From an uncultured Cellulomonadaceae bacterium (GTDB lineage Bacteria > Actinomycetota > Actinomycetes > Actinomycetales > Cellulomonadaceae), in the NCBI GenBank assembly GCA_947495165.1, contig CANLXM010000001.1, positions 372,001 through 436,000 on the forward strand: DNA of 64,000 nucleotides, written 5' to 3'. The notes beneath the pieces were generated by a model. It was given only the letters and a program-made list of their open reading frames with translations. It did not search any database and had not been told where the DNA came from. Made by a program: the position numbers and the translations under genes. Shown one piece after another: positions 32,313 through 42,214 of the stretch (position 1 is its first letter; every line of letters begins with the position of its first letter).

Positions 32313-32333
32313 GTTGAGCCAGTCAGACTCAAG
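32313..32333. promoter_or_regulatory. HAIR (HspR) operator 1
   Basis: GTTGAGC-N7-ACTCAAG closely matches the HspR-associated inverted repeat CTTGAGT-N7-ACTCAAG, with two changes in the left arm. It lies 91 bases upstream of the dnaK start. Confidence 0.75.
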
Positions 32334-32375
32334 TTTGAGCCCGCCAGCTTGCATCGCCAGGACGGCCGACGCAGA

Positions 32376-32396
32376 CTTGAGTGACACAGACTCAAC
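32376..32396. promoter_or_regulatory. HAIR (HspR) operator 2
   Basis: CTTGAGT-N7-ACTCAAC matches the HAIR consensus at 13 of 14 arm positions. A candidate promoter (TTGCAT at 32349, 17-base spacer, CAGACT at 32372) overlaps it. HspR, encoded at the end of the same operon, should bind here with DnaK as co-repressor. Confidence 0.85.
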
Positions 32397-32423
32397 CGCA
32401 CGTCCTGATGGAGGCATCAACCC

Positions 32424-34276
<1,853 letters not shown>

Positions 34277-34280
<4 letters not shown>

Positions 34281-34888
34281 CGCCCCCCGAGAACCCCGAG
34301 GAGCGCGACGGCCCCGCCTTCGAGTTCCACGACAACCGTCGCATCGACCCGACCACCGGTCAGCCGCGCGAGGCGGCGGACTCCTCCGAGGTGCCCGAGG
34401 GCGCTCCGGAGGACCCGCTCGCCGCGCTCGACTTCGAGCCCGAGGGCGCGAACCCCGAGCTCGACGAGGCCCAGCGCCTCGCGGCCGAGCGGCTCGAGGA
34501 CCTGCAGCGGGAGCGGGCGAGCTTCACCAACTACCGCAACCGCTCGATCCGCGACCAGGAGGCCGCGCGCGCCCGGGGCGTCGAAGACGTCCTCAACGCG
34601 CTGCTCCCCGTCCTCGACGACGTGGACCGCGCACGCCAGGCGGGCGACCTCGCCGGCCCGTTCGTCGCGATCGCCGAGAAGCTCGACGGCGCGCTCGCAC
34701 GTTTCGGCGTCGAGCGGTTCGGCGTGGTCGGCGAGGAGTTCGACCCGACGTTCCACGAGGCCCTCATGCACGAGGAGTCCGCGGAGGTCGAGACGGCCAC
34801 GATCAAGCACGTGATCGAGCCGGGCTACCGGATCGGGGAGCGCGTCGTGCGCGCGGCGCGTGTCGCCGTCGTCGGCCCCGCGTCCTAG
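34277..34888 (+). CDS. grpE: nucleotide exchange factor GrpE
   Basis: Co-chaperone that releases ADP from DnaK (203 residues). A disordered acidic N-terminus (about 1-70) leads to a long coiled-coil helix (about 72-130; [19 protein letters not shown]) and the C-terminal beta domain with [19 protein letters not shown] and the terminal [20 protein letters not shown], both GrpE hallmarks. It is translated with dnaK through a GTGA overlap. A strong hairpin follows it, before dnaJ. Confidence 0.96.
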
Positions 34889-34902
34889 CCTGACCCAGCC
34901 CG

Positions 34903-34941
34903 CGCTGTCGCGCGTCCCTCCCGAGGGGGCGCGCGACAGCG
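34903..34941 (+). terminator. hairpin between grpE and dnaJ (attenuator candidate)
   Basis: A perfect 12-bp inverted repeat (CGCTGTCGCGCG and complement, 15-base loop) starts 14 bases after the grpE stop. As dnaJ lies only 67 bases further in the same direction, it may reduce rather than abolish read-through, or stabilise the dnaK-grpE message. Confidence 0.65.
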
Positions 34942-35008
34942 TCGGTGCGAGACCATCAGTACCCCCGCATCATCCGTCCGGGACCCCGGACCACCGAAGG
35001 AGCCGCAG

Positions 35009-36016
35009 TTGACCGGCCAGGACTGGCTCGAGAAGGACTTCTACGCGGCGCTCGGCGTGCCCAAGGACGCCGACCAGACCGCGATCAAGAAGGCCTACCG
35101 CAAGCTCGCGCGGCAGCACCACCCCGACCACAACGCGGGTGACGACAAGGCTGAGACGCGCTTCAAGGAGATCGGTGAGGCCTATGCCGTGCTCTCCGAC
35201 CCGGAGCAGCGCGGCCAGTACGACGCGATCCGCGCCATGGCGGGCGGCGGCCCCCGCTTCGCTGCCGGACGCGGTGGACCCAGCGCCGGTGGCGCGGGCG
35301 GGTTCGAGGACCTGTTCGGCGGCATGTTCGGCGGCGGGGCACCCTCGGGACGCACCAGCTACCCCGGGGGAGCCGGGAGCGCTGGGGGCGGCGGCTTCGA
35401 GGACATCCTCGGCGGCCTTTTCGGTGGCGGCGGCCGCGGCGCCGGGTTCCGCCCCAACCCCCGAGCCAGCCGAGGAGCGGACATCAACGCGACGACCACG
35501 CTCGCCTTCCGCTCGGCTGTCGAGGGCTCGACCGTGAGCCTCGACGTGGAGGGCCGCAAGGTCACGACCCGCATCCCCGCAGGAGTGCGGGACGGTCAGA
35601 AGATCCGCCTGCGGGGCAAGGGGCGCCCCGGCTCCGCCGGTGGTGAGGCCGGCGACCTCAACATCACCGTCCGCGTCCAGCCCCACCCTGTCTTCACGCT
35701 CGACGGCAAGGACCTGCGGATCACCGCGCCCGTCACGTTCGACGAGGCTGCGCTCGGCGCCCAGATCGAGGTGCCGACGCTCGACGGGCAGCGCGTCCGC
35801 CTGAAGGTCCCGGCGGGGACGCCGTCGGGGCGCGTCATGCGCGTCAAGGGCCGCGGCGTCCAGGCGACCTCCGGGGCGGGCGACCTGCTCGTCAGCGTCC
35901 AGGTCGTCGTCCCGCAGAAGCTCGACGGCAAGGCACGCAAGGCGGTCGAGGCCTTCGCCGCGGCCACGCGCGACGCCGACGTCCGCGCCGACCTGATCGC
36001 CCGCGCCCAGGAGTGA
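35009..36016 (+). CDS. dnaJ: DnaJ-type co-chaperone without zinc finger
   Basis: J-domain co-chaperone (335 residues) that stimulates DnaK ATPase. The J domain is at about 8-75 with the HPD triad (QHHPDHN), then a Gly/Phe-rich region (about 85-150; FEDLFGGMFGGG) and the C-terminal substrate-binding barrels (TLAFRSAVEGSTVSLDVEG; IRLRGKGRPG). The four CxxCxGxG zinc repeats of canonical DnaJ are absent, so this is a type II/CbpA-like form. The start TTG is supported by GAAGGAG 8 bases upstream and by the position of the J domain. Confidence 0.93.
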   Translation: MTGQDWLEKDFYAALGVPKDADQTAIKKAYRKLARQHHPDHNAGDDKAETRFKEIGEAYAVLSDPEQRGQYDAIRAMAGGGPRFAAGRGGPSAGGAGGFEDLFGGMFGGGAPSGRTSYPGGAGSAGGGGFEDILGGLFGGGGRGAGFRPNPRASRGADINATTTLAFRSAVEGSTVSLDVEGRKVTTRIPAGVRDGQKIRLRGKGRPGSAGGEAGDLNITVRVQPHPVFTLDGKDLRITAPVTFDEAALGAQIEVPTLDGQRVRLKVPAGTPSGRVMRVKGRGVQATSGAGDLLVSVQVVVPQKLDGKARKAVEAFAAATRDADVRADLIARAQE

Positions 36017-36038
36017 GACCACCGAGGAGGTCCCCGCG

Positions 36039-36461
36039 ATGAGGCAGCAGCCCGCCGACCCGGCGGACCAGCCGATCTACCCCATCTCCCAGGCCGCGGC
36101 GCTCGCGGGGATGCACCCCCAGACGCTGCGCCAGTACGACCGGCTCGGGCTCGTCGTGCCCAGCCGCACCGCCGGACGCGGGCGCCGCTACACGCCGCGC
36201 GACGTCGCCCGCCTGCGCGCGGTGCAGCACCTGAGCCAGGTCGAGGGCATCAACCTCGCGGGCATCCGGCGCATCCTGGACCTCGACGACGAGGTCCTCG
36301 AGCTGCGGGGCCGCCTCGAGCGCCTTGAGGCGGCCCTCACCCCCGGCCATCGTGTCTTCGCGGCCGATGCGACGGGGGACATCGTCGCCCTGCCACGCGG
36401 CAAGCGGCACGTCCGTACCAGGAGCGCCGGCGCGCTCGTCCTCTGGCGCCCGCGGGGCTGA
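36039..36461 (+). CDS. hspR: heat shock repressor HspR (MerR family)
   Basis: MerR-type repressor of 140 residues. The winged helix starts at about 17 (YPISQAAALAGMHPQTLRQYDRLG) with the GRRYTPRDVARL wing, followed by a dimerisation helix (ILDLDDEVLELRGRLERLE). The C-terminus is a short basic tail. HspR binds HAIR sites, with DnaK as co-repressor, closing a feedback loop on this operon. It follows dnaJ by 22 bases with GAGGAGG upstream of the ATG. Confidence 0.95.
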   Translation: MRQQPADPADQPIYPISQAAALAGMHPQTLRQYDRLGLVVPSRTAGRGRRYTPRDVARLRAVQHLSQVEGINLAGIRRILDLDDEVLELRGRLERLEAALTPGHRVFAADATGDIVALPRGKRHVRTRSAGALVLWRPRG

Positions 36462-36484
36462 GCCGGGAAAGCCGTCCGCGCGGA

Positions 36485-37330
36485 TCAGCCGCGCAGCGAG
36501 CTCAGGAGGTCGGGGACGTCCGTGACCGCGCCCGGCAGCTGCTCGATCCACACGTGCGCCGGGTGGCGCATGACGCGCGCCTGGCGCGACTCACCCGCGA
36601 ACGGCACCACGCGTCGTCGGACCTCGTCGATGCGGTCACCGAGGTCGCCGTCGCGGCGCACCAGGACCACGAACAGACCGTCGTCGACGTTGGCCATGGG
36701 GTGCCCGGGACCGAACACTGCCGTCAACGTGTCACCGACGGCCGCAGCACGCTCGAAGCGCTCCGGTGCCCGCAGACCCGCCAGGCCGACGTCGACGACG
36801 AGCAGGGCCCAAGGCTCGGCGTGAAGGTAGGTCTCGCGCACCCGCGCGCGCAGGTACTCGATCGTGAACAGGCCCGAGAGCGGGTCCACCAGCGCGGGCT
36901 GCACGGCGGCGGTCTCGATCACCTCGACCCATCCGACCGCGGCCGCGCGCGTGACGTCCGGCGGCGGCGTCGTGCCGAGGACCGCGTAGGCGTGCGCGAG
37001 GTCCTCGAGCGCCTCGCCGATCCCGACCCCCTGCATGGCGCGCGCCGAGCCCAGGCGGGCCGCGCGCGGCAGCGGGTCGCACCCGGTCACCAGAGCCTCG
37101 GCGAAGGCCTCGGCCGCGGGATGGTGCCAGTCACCCGCGTTGCGCCAGGTAGTCGCGAGGCTGAGGTCGTGCCAGGTCCGCAGGAGGGCGAGCGCCTCCG
37201 CCAGATCGGCGACCGCGGGCCCGACGCGATCCAGGTGCCGGCAGGCGTCACGGCTCGGGCACCGCGCACAGCTGGTCGCCGTGTCGACGGTGTCAGCCCG
37301 TGAGGGACCGCGGGGCGCCGAGTCGTTCAT
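36485..37330 (-). CDS. degenerate GGDEF-like protein with N-terminal Cys cluster
   Basis: Cytosolic protein of 281 residues. The N-terminus carries a Cys cluster, CARCPSRDAC (about 21-30), that could bind metal. A helical sensor-like region spans about 35-145. The C-terminal part starts with DPLSGLFTIEYLRARV, the beginning of a diguanylate-cyclase (GGDEF) fold, and continues with ALLVVDVGLAGL and FVVLVRRDGDLGDRIDEV. No GG[DE]EF catalytic motif is visible, so c-di-GMP synthesis is unlikely; a signalling or ligand-binding role is inferred. It is divergent from the sigma-factor fusion gene. Confidence 0.65.
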   Translation of the reverse strand: MNDSAPRGPSRADTVDTATSCARCPSRDACRHLDRVGPAVADLAEALALLRTWHDLSLATTWRNAGDWHHPAAEAFAEALVTGCDPLPRAARLGSARAMQGVGIGEALEDLAHAYAVLGTTPPPDVTRAAAVGWVEVIETAAVQPALVDPLSGLFTIEYLRARVRETYLHAEPWALLVVDVGLAGLRAPERFERAAAVGDTLTAVFGPGHPMANVDDGLFVVLVRRDGDLGDRIDEVRRRVVPFAGESRQARVMRHPAHVWIEQLPGAVTDVPDLLSSLRG

Positions 37331-37477
37331 ACGAGAGGAGAGTACCCACGCGGCGTTCTATGACGCGAGGCTCCCCGAACTTCGCCCGGTCGCGCTTTGA
37401 CGGGCACCACGCCGACGCCGATGATTGCGAGACAGCAGACGGTCGTCGCCCCGGCGGCCGCGACAGGGGGAGGCGCC

Positions 37478-39439
37478 GTGAGCGAGGACGCCGACGCCGG
37501 TGACGGCTTCGCGAGCGACCCCGTGCTGATCACGTCCGCGCGCCGGGGGGACGCCGCGGCGTTCGGTGCGTTGTTCGCCCGGCACTCCGACGCCGCGCGA
37601 CGGGTCGCCCGGCAGTACGTCCCCGTGGACGACGTCGAGGACGTGGTCGCCGAGGCGTTCGCGAACGTGCTCTCCGTCCTGCGCGGGGGCGGTGGCCCCG
37701 ACGCAGCCTTCCGTGCCTACCTGTTCACCGTCGTCCGCCACGTCGCGTACCGCAGCACCGCGGGCGCGAACAGGGTGCGGCCGGCCGAGGATGACCACAT
37801 CTTCGAGTCGGCGATCGGGCCGCTGGCCTCGGTCGAGGACCCCGCACTCCGCGCGTTCGAGAGCACCACCGTCGCCAAGGCGTACCTGTCCCTGCCCGAG
37901 CGCTGGCGCTCCGTGCTCTGGTACACGGACGTCGAGCAGACGAAGCCGGCCGCGCTCACCGAGGTGTTCGGGCTCACCGCGAACGGCGTCGCCGCCCTCG
38001 CCTACCGCGCACGGGAGGGCCTGCGGCAGGCGTACCTGCGCGAGCACCGCGGCAGCGTCGTGGAGCCCGGGTGCCAGCAGACCACCGAGCTGCTCGGCGG
38101 GTACGTCCGTGGCGCGCTGTCCCGGCGCGAGCGCACCCTCGTCTCCGAGCACCTGACGGAGTGCACGCGCTGCCGCGGCGTGGTCGAGGAGCTCTCCGAC
38201 GTCGCCCAGGGCATGCGCACCGTGATCGCCCCGCTCGTCCTCGGCACCGCGGGGGCCGGTGCGCTCGGGCTCGGCTGGCCCACGTTCGGTGTTGTGCACG
38301 AGGCGGCGGACCCCCCGCGCGCTGCGACCGCCGAGGTCCTGCCCGCGCCCCGACGTGCCTGGGGCCTGAGCCAGGGAGCGCTCGCCCTTGTCGCGGGCGC
38401 GGTCGCCACCGTGGTGATCGGCGGCGGCGTTCTCGCGCTGGCCATCCAGCGCGGCGACGTCACCCCGCCCTGGGCGTCGGCGACGTCGACCCACGACGTC
38501 GCGAACCACGAGGGCGACGAGTACGGCAGCCCCCCTGAGCCGCTCGTCAGCGCCGACGGCGCCGACGTCTCCGTACGATTCGAGGCCCGCGGGAGCCTCG
38601 AGGTCGTCGAGGCCGGCGCGCCCTTGATGCTCTGCGAGGATGACGCCGACACGCCCGTCGCGGACTGTGCTGCCGCGCGCGAGGGCGAGCTCGACAACCA
38701 CCGCTTGGCGATGGTCGGTCTCAACGAGGCCCCGCTCTCACCCGACGGCGTCTCGTCGTCGACGACGATCGAGGTGCCCGAGGACGCCACGATCAGGTTC
38801 GCGGGCCTGTACTGGTCTGCTCCGTACGGAGCCGAGGCCTCGCCCGACCTTGGTGTGGCGCACCTGCGGGCCCCGGGGGCCGACTACCACCGGGTGATCG
38901 CGGAGAAGGTCGTCGCGGTGACCGGGGGCCGGAACCTGCGGTACGGGGCGTTCGCGGACGTCACACGACAGGTGGCAGCGGGCGGCGGGGGTGCGTGGTC
39001 GTTCGCCGACGCGGTGGTCGCGGACCGGGACGCGCCGGCCGACAACGCCTACGCGGGCTGGGCGCTCGTCGTCGTCTACGAGCAGACCGTGCTGCCGACT
39101 GCTTCGGTGAGCGTCTGGGACGGGATGATGCCGCTCCTGCCGGGGTCTCGGGAGTCAGCCGCCCTGAGCGTGGCGAGCGAGCCGGGCACGGACGGACGAC
39201 TCGGCGTCGTGGCCTTCGAGGGGGACCGCGGGCTCGCCGGGGAGGCCATGACGTTCAACGGCGACGCGGTCGGGGGAGCGAACATCTTCGACTCGACCGC
39301 GCGCGGCTGGTCCGGGTCGACGCTCGGCACCGACGTCAAGGCGTTCCCGGTCGGCGCGGTGCTCTCCGAGAACGCGATCGAGCTGGTGACGACGTCGGAC
39401 GGCTATGCCGTCGCGGCGATCACGCTCCGCACCCGGTAG
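37478..39439 (+). CDS. sigma-70-like factor fused to zinc-finger, membrane anchor and external domain
   Basis: A 653-residue fusion. Residues about 10-90 are ECF sigma region 2 (AFGALFARHSDAARRVARQ; DDVEDVVAEAFANVL) and about 125-180 region 4 (LPERWRSVLWYTDVE; HTH-like TEVFGLTANGVAALAYRAREGL). An anti-sigma-type zinc finger follows (HLTECTRC, Cys229/Cys232). One membrane segment lies at about 301-323, then about 320 extracytoplasmic residues resembling DUF3344-type beta domains (IRFAGLYWSAPYG; AGWALVVVYEQ; VSVWDG). Sigma and anti-sigma modules in one membrane-tethered chain suggest a self-contained surface-signal switch. GTG 37478 is chosen for AGGGGGAGG 4-5 bases upstream; TTG 37397 and ATG 37421 are longer options. 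Confidence 0.78.
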   Translation: MSEDADAGDGFASDPVLITSARRGDAAAFGALFARHSDAARRVARQYVPVDDVEDVVAEAFANVLSVLRGGGGPDAAFRAYLFTVVRHVAYRSTAGANRVRPAEDDHIFESAIGPLASVEDPALRAFESTTVAKAYLSLPERWRSVLWYTDVEQTKPAALTEVFGLTANGVAALAYRAREGLRQAYLREHRGSVVEPGCQQTTELLGGYVRGALSRRERTLVSEHLTECTRCRGVVEELSDVAQGMRTVIAPLVLGTAGAGALGLGWPTFGVVHEAADPPRAATAEVLPAPRRAWGLSQGALALVAGAVATVVIGGGVLALAIQRGDVTPPWASATSTHDVANHEGDEYGSPPEPLVSADGADVSVRFEARGSLEVVEAGAPLMLCEDDADTPVADCAAAREGELDNHRLAMVGLNEAPLSPDGVSSSTTIEVPEDATIRFAGLYWSAPYGAEASPDLGVAHLRAPGADYHRVIAEKVVAVTGGRNLRYGAFADVTRQVAAGGGGAWSFADAVVADRDAPADNAYAGWALVVVYEQTVLPTASVSVWDGMMPLLPGSRESAALSVASEPGTDGRLGVVAFEGDRGLAGEAMTFNGDAVGGANIFDSTARGWSGSTLGTDVKAFPVGAVLSENAIELVTTSDGYAVAAITLRTR

Positions 39440-40241
39440 CCACGCGGCGGACCGGGACCGCGACCTCCATGACAGGGCCGACGTCGTCGTGCCCCCACGC
39501 GGGCAGGTAGACCTCCCGGTCGTCACCGCAGGGCTCTCCCGCCTCGAGGGCGCCCGCGCGCAGGTAGTCGTGGACGGACACGACGAACGGCTGTGCAACG
39601 GCCTCGGCCTGGGTGAGCGCGACGAAGACCTCGTCGTGGGCAGGCTCCACGGCGAGGGTGGTGGACACGGGCGGCCGCAGCGGAGCGGCGACGGGGACGT
39701 GAACCGACACTCGTCCCGGTCCCGACTCCGTCGCGCGCTCGTGGTAGGCCACGAACGGACTGCCCGCGAGGTCGCTGCCCTGCTCGTGCAGCACGCCGAA
39801 CAGCATGGTCGTGGCGTCGCGGATCGTTGCGGGGAGGTCGCCCAGGGTGGCCACGCCGGTCCAGCGCAGCGTCAGCTGCTCCTGGACCTGGCGTGACTGG
39901 ATCCCGACGTCCAGCGTGGGGCAGCCGGCGAGCACCGAGCGCGCGTAGGTTCCCGCAGCGAGCGTCTCGGCGAGCCTCTGCCTGCGGCCTGCCCAGACAG
40001 CGTCGAACGCGGAGACAGGATCGTCCGCGCCGAGCACCTCGCCGATCTGAGCGAGCGAGAGGTCGAGGGTGCGCAGGAGCGCGATCTGGCGTGCGGTGTC
40101 GACGGCGCCCGGCCGGAACTCCCGGTGCCCGGTGGCGGGGGCCCGCGTCATCGCGATCAGACCGCGGTCGGCATACAGCCGCACGGCCTTGGCGCTGAGA
40201 CGGGCGGCCTGCGCTACCTGAAGCGTGGTCAGCGTGCTCAT
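39420..40241 (-). CDS. MerR family regulator with GyrI-like ligand domain
   Basis: Transcription regulator of 273 residues. The winged helix lies at about 1-70 (TTLQVAQAARLSAKAVRLYADRGL; GHREFRPGAVD), followed by a linker helix and a C-terminal effector-binding domain of the GyrI/BltR type (about 125-270; VQEQLTLRWTGVATLGDLP; PAHDEVFVALTQAEAV). Such proteins bind amphipathic drugs or metabolites and control nearby exporters, but no obvious target is adjacent. ATG 40241 is used; ATG 40247 is equally possible, and neither has a clear ribosome-binding site. Its end overlaps the convergent fusion gene by 20 bases. Confidence 0.8.
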   Translation of the reverse strand: MSTLTTLQVAQAARLSAKAVRLYADRGLIAMTRAPATGHREFRPGAVDTARQIALLRTLDLSLAQIGEVLGADDPVSAFDAVWAGRRQRLAETLAAGTYARSVLAGCPTLDVGIQSRQVQEQLTLRWTGVATLGDLPATIRDATTMLFGVLHEQGSDLAGSPFVAYHERATESGPGRVSVHVPVAAPLRPPVSTTLAVEPAHDEVFVALTQAEAVAQPFVVSVHDYLRAGALEAGEPCGDDREVYLPAWGHDDVGPVMEVAVPVRRVATGCGA

Positions 40242-40305
40242 GACCATGACGTTAGGGGCTGCCCCAGGGGCAGGGGCAAGCAGGTGACGTCGACGTCCAG
40301 GCGTC

Positions 40306-40941
40306 TCAGACGCTGCCGTACAGCCGGTCGCCCGCGTCGCCCAGCCCGGGCACGATGTAGGCGTTCTCGTCGAGGCGCTCGTCGACGGCGGCCACGACGA
40401 CCTTGACATCGGCGCGGTCGCCGATGGCTTCCTCGAGGACCTTGAGGCCCTCGGGGGCGGCCAGCAGGCACACGGCGGTGACGTCGCGGGCGCCGCGCTC
40501 GAGCAGGTAGTTGATCGACGCGACCAGGGTGCCGCCCGTGGCGAGCATCGGGTCGAGCAGGAAGCACTGACGGCCGCTGAGGTCGTCCGGAAGACGGTTG
40601 GCGTAGGTGATCGCCTCGAGCGTCTCCTCGTCGCGCTGCATGCCGAGGAAGCCGACCTCTGCCGTGGGCAGCAGGCGCGTCATGCCGTCGAGCATGCCGA
40701 GGCCGGCGCGCAGGATCGGGACGACGAGCGGCTGGGGGTCGGCGATCCGGGTGCCCACGGTGTCCGTGACCGGAGTGGTGATCGGGTGCGGCTCGGTGCG
40801 CACCTCCCGCGTGGCCTCGTAGGCCAGGAGGGTCACGAGCTCGTCGACGAGGAGGCGGAACGTCGGGGACGCCGTCCGCTCGTTCCGCAGGACGGTGAGC
40901 TTGTGGGCGACGAGCGGGTGATCGGCAACGTGCAGGCGCAT
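40306..40941 (-). CDS. upp: uracil phosphoribosyltransferase
   Basis: Cytosolic salvage enzyme (211 residues) converting uracil and PRPP to UMP. It starts with the standard [20 protein letters not shown], has the PRPP-binding loop [18 protein letters not shown] near residue 130, and the uracil-binding end [14 protein letters not shown]. Length and sequence are typical for Upp. It is divergent from tadA across a 145-base region containing a long inverted repeat. Confidence 0.97.
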   Translation of the reverse strand: MRLHVADHPLVAHKLTVLRNERTASPTFRLLVDELVTLLAYEATREVRTEPHPITTPVTDTVGTRIADPQPLVVPILRAGLGMLDGMTRLLPTAEVGFLGMQRDEETLEAITYANRLPDDLSGRQCFLLDPMLATGGTLVASINYLLERGARDVTAVCLLAAPEGLKVLEEAIGDRADVKVVVAAVDERLDENAYIVPGLGDAGDRLYGSV

Positions 40942-41000
40942 GCCCCCACGCTACCGCCCCGGCACTCCCCCTGTGCTCACCCCCACCGTCCCCCTTCGCT

Positions 41001-41056
41001 GAGTGCACGCTGTTGGCGGCGTCGCGACGGGAGAACACCGCCAATCGTGTGCACTC
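41001..41056. repeat. imperfect inverted repeat between upp and tadA
   Basis: GAGTGCACGCTGTTGGCGG at 41001-41019 pairs with CCGCCAATCGTGTGCACTC at 41038-41056 (arms identical apart from about four central positions; 18-base loop). It resembles a palindromic repeat element or a regulatory hairpin in the divergent promoter region. Confidence 0.72.
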
Positions 41057-41086
41057 ACGGGAGGGGGGCGGGGGAGAATGGGCGCC

Positions 41087-41560
41087 ATGCACGACGACGG
41101 GCGGTGGGATCACGCGATGGGGCTCGCGCTCGACGAGGCGCGAGCTGCCCTGGCGACCGGGGACGTGCCGGTCGGGGCCGTCGTCGTCGGCGCGGACGGG
41201 ACGGTGCTGGGACGTGGGCGCAACGCGCGTGAGGCGACCGGGGACCCGACCGCGCACGCCGAGGTGCTCGCGCTGCGCGAGGCCGCGGCCGCCGTCGGCG
41301 AGTGGCGGCTGGCGGGCACGACGCTGGTCGTGACGCTCGAGCCGTGCGCGATGTGCGCCGGCGCGATCCTGCTCGCGCGCGTCCCGCGCCTCGTCCTCGG
41401 AGCCTGGGAGCCGAAGGCCGGGGCCACGGGTTCTGCCTGGGACCTGGTCCGAGACCGCCGGATGAACCACCTCGTGGAGGTGCGCGGCGGGGTCCGCGAG
41501 GCCGAGTGCGCCACATTGCTGACGGACTTCTTCGCCGGGCACCGCAGCGCCGAAGGTTAG
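41087..41560 (+). CDS. tadA: tRNA-specific adenosine deaminase TadA
   Basis: Zinc enzyme (157 residues) that deaminates the wobble adenosine of tRNA-Arg(ACG) to inosine. Deaminase signatures are HAEVLALREAA (zinc His plus catalytic Glu) and PCAMCAGAILLARV (zinc Cys pair). The C-terminal MNHLVEVRGGV and FF helix are typical of TadA. ATG 41087 is preferred over ATG 41078 because the GGGGGAG ribosome-binding site would be too close to the latter. Essential in most bacteria. Confidence 0.94.
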   Translation: MHDDGRWDHAMGLALDEARAALATGDVPVGAVVVGADGTVLGRGRNAREATGDPTAHAEVLALREAAAAVGEWRLAGTTLVVTLEPCAMCAGAILLARVPRLVLGAWEPKAGATGSAWDLVRDRRMNHLVEVRGGVREAECATLLTDFFAGHRSAEG

Positions 41561-41578
41561 TAGCAGGCTCGTAGAGCG

Positions 41579-42166
41579 CTAGTCGAGCGGTGCGGGCATG
41601 TGCGCCCGCTCCCCGTCACGATCGAAGATCGTGAGGATCTCGGCCGGCCCGCCGACGGCGCCGATCGAGTGCGGGATCATCGTCGAGAACTCGGCGGCGT
41701 CGCCCGCCTGGACGAGCATCTCCCGGTCGCCCAGGTAGACACGGATGGTGCCGGACAGGACCGTGAACCACTCGCGCCCCGGATGCACGCCTTGGTGTTC
41801 GCGCCCGTAGGGGTGCTCGGCGGAGAACCGCATCTTGGCGATCGTCACGCCACGCACGGTGGTCTCCCGCGACATCAGCCAGGTGGTGATGCCTGCGCGG
41901 TGCTGCGGCTCAGGGCGGATCACGACATCTTCGTCGTCGACCGCCTCGAGCAGGTGGTCGATGGTCGTGTCGAGGGCGCGGGCGATGGGAACCAGCTGGT
42001 CGAGCGCGATGCGCCGGTGGCCGGTCTCGATGCGGCTGAGCGTCGACGGGCTGAGGTAGCAGCGGGCGGCGAGCGCATCGAGCGACCAGCCCCGGGCGAC
42101 GCGCAGGCCGCGGATGCGCTGGCGTATGACGGTGTCGAGGTCGGGCCGCACAGGTTCTTGCTTCAT
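41579..42166 (-). CDS. XRE family regulator with cupin domain
   Basis: Transcription regulator of 195 residues. An HTH domain lies at about 12-70 (IRGLRVARGWSLDALAARCYLSPSTLSRIETGHRR is the recognition region; the key core is LSPSTLSRIETG). A cupin sensor domain spans about 110-190 (EWFTVLSGTIRVYLGDREMLV; GDAAEFSTMIPHSIGAVGG). The cupin probably binds a small ligand or metal. It is divergent from the methyltransferase and thioredoxin-reductase-like genes, 48 bases away, the expected arrangement for their regulator. Confidence 0.88.
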   Translation of the reverse strand: MKQEPVRPDLDTVIRQRIRGLRVARGWSLDALAARCYLSPSTLSRIETGHRRIALDQLVPIARALDTTIDHLLEAVDDEDVVIRPEPQHRAGITTWLMSRETTVRGVTIAKMRFSAEHPYGREHQGVHPGREWFTVLSGTIRVYLGDREMLVQAGDAAEFSTMIPHSIGAVGGPAEILTIFDRDGERAHMPAPLD

Positions 42167-42214
42167 GCGCAAGAGTCTATGCCGTTGAGGCAACGCTCGT
42201 CTACGGTGGAGGGC

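Noticed and set aside
39420..39439. The 20-base overlap of convergent stops (sigma fusion and MerR gene) as a frameshift sign
   Set aside because: Both proteins have sensible ends and the overlap is within the usual range for compact actinobacterial genomes.
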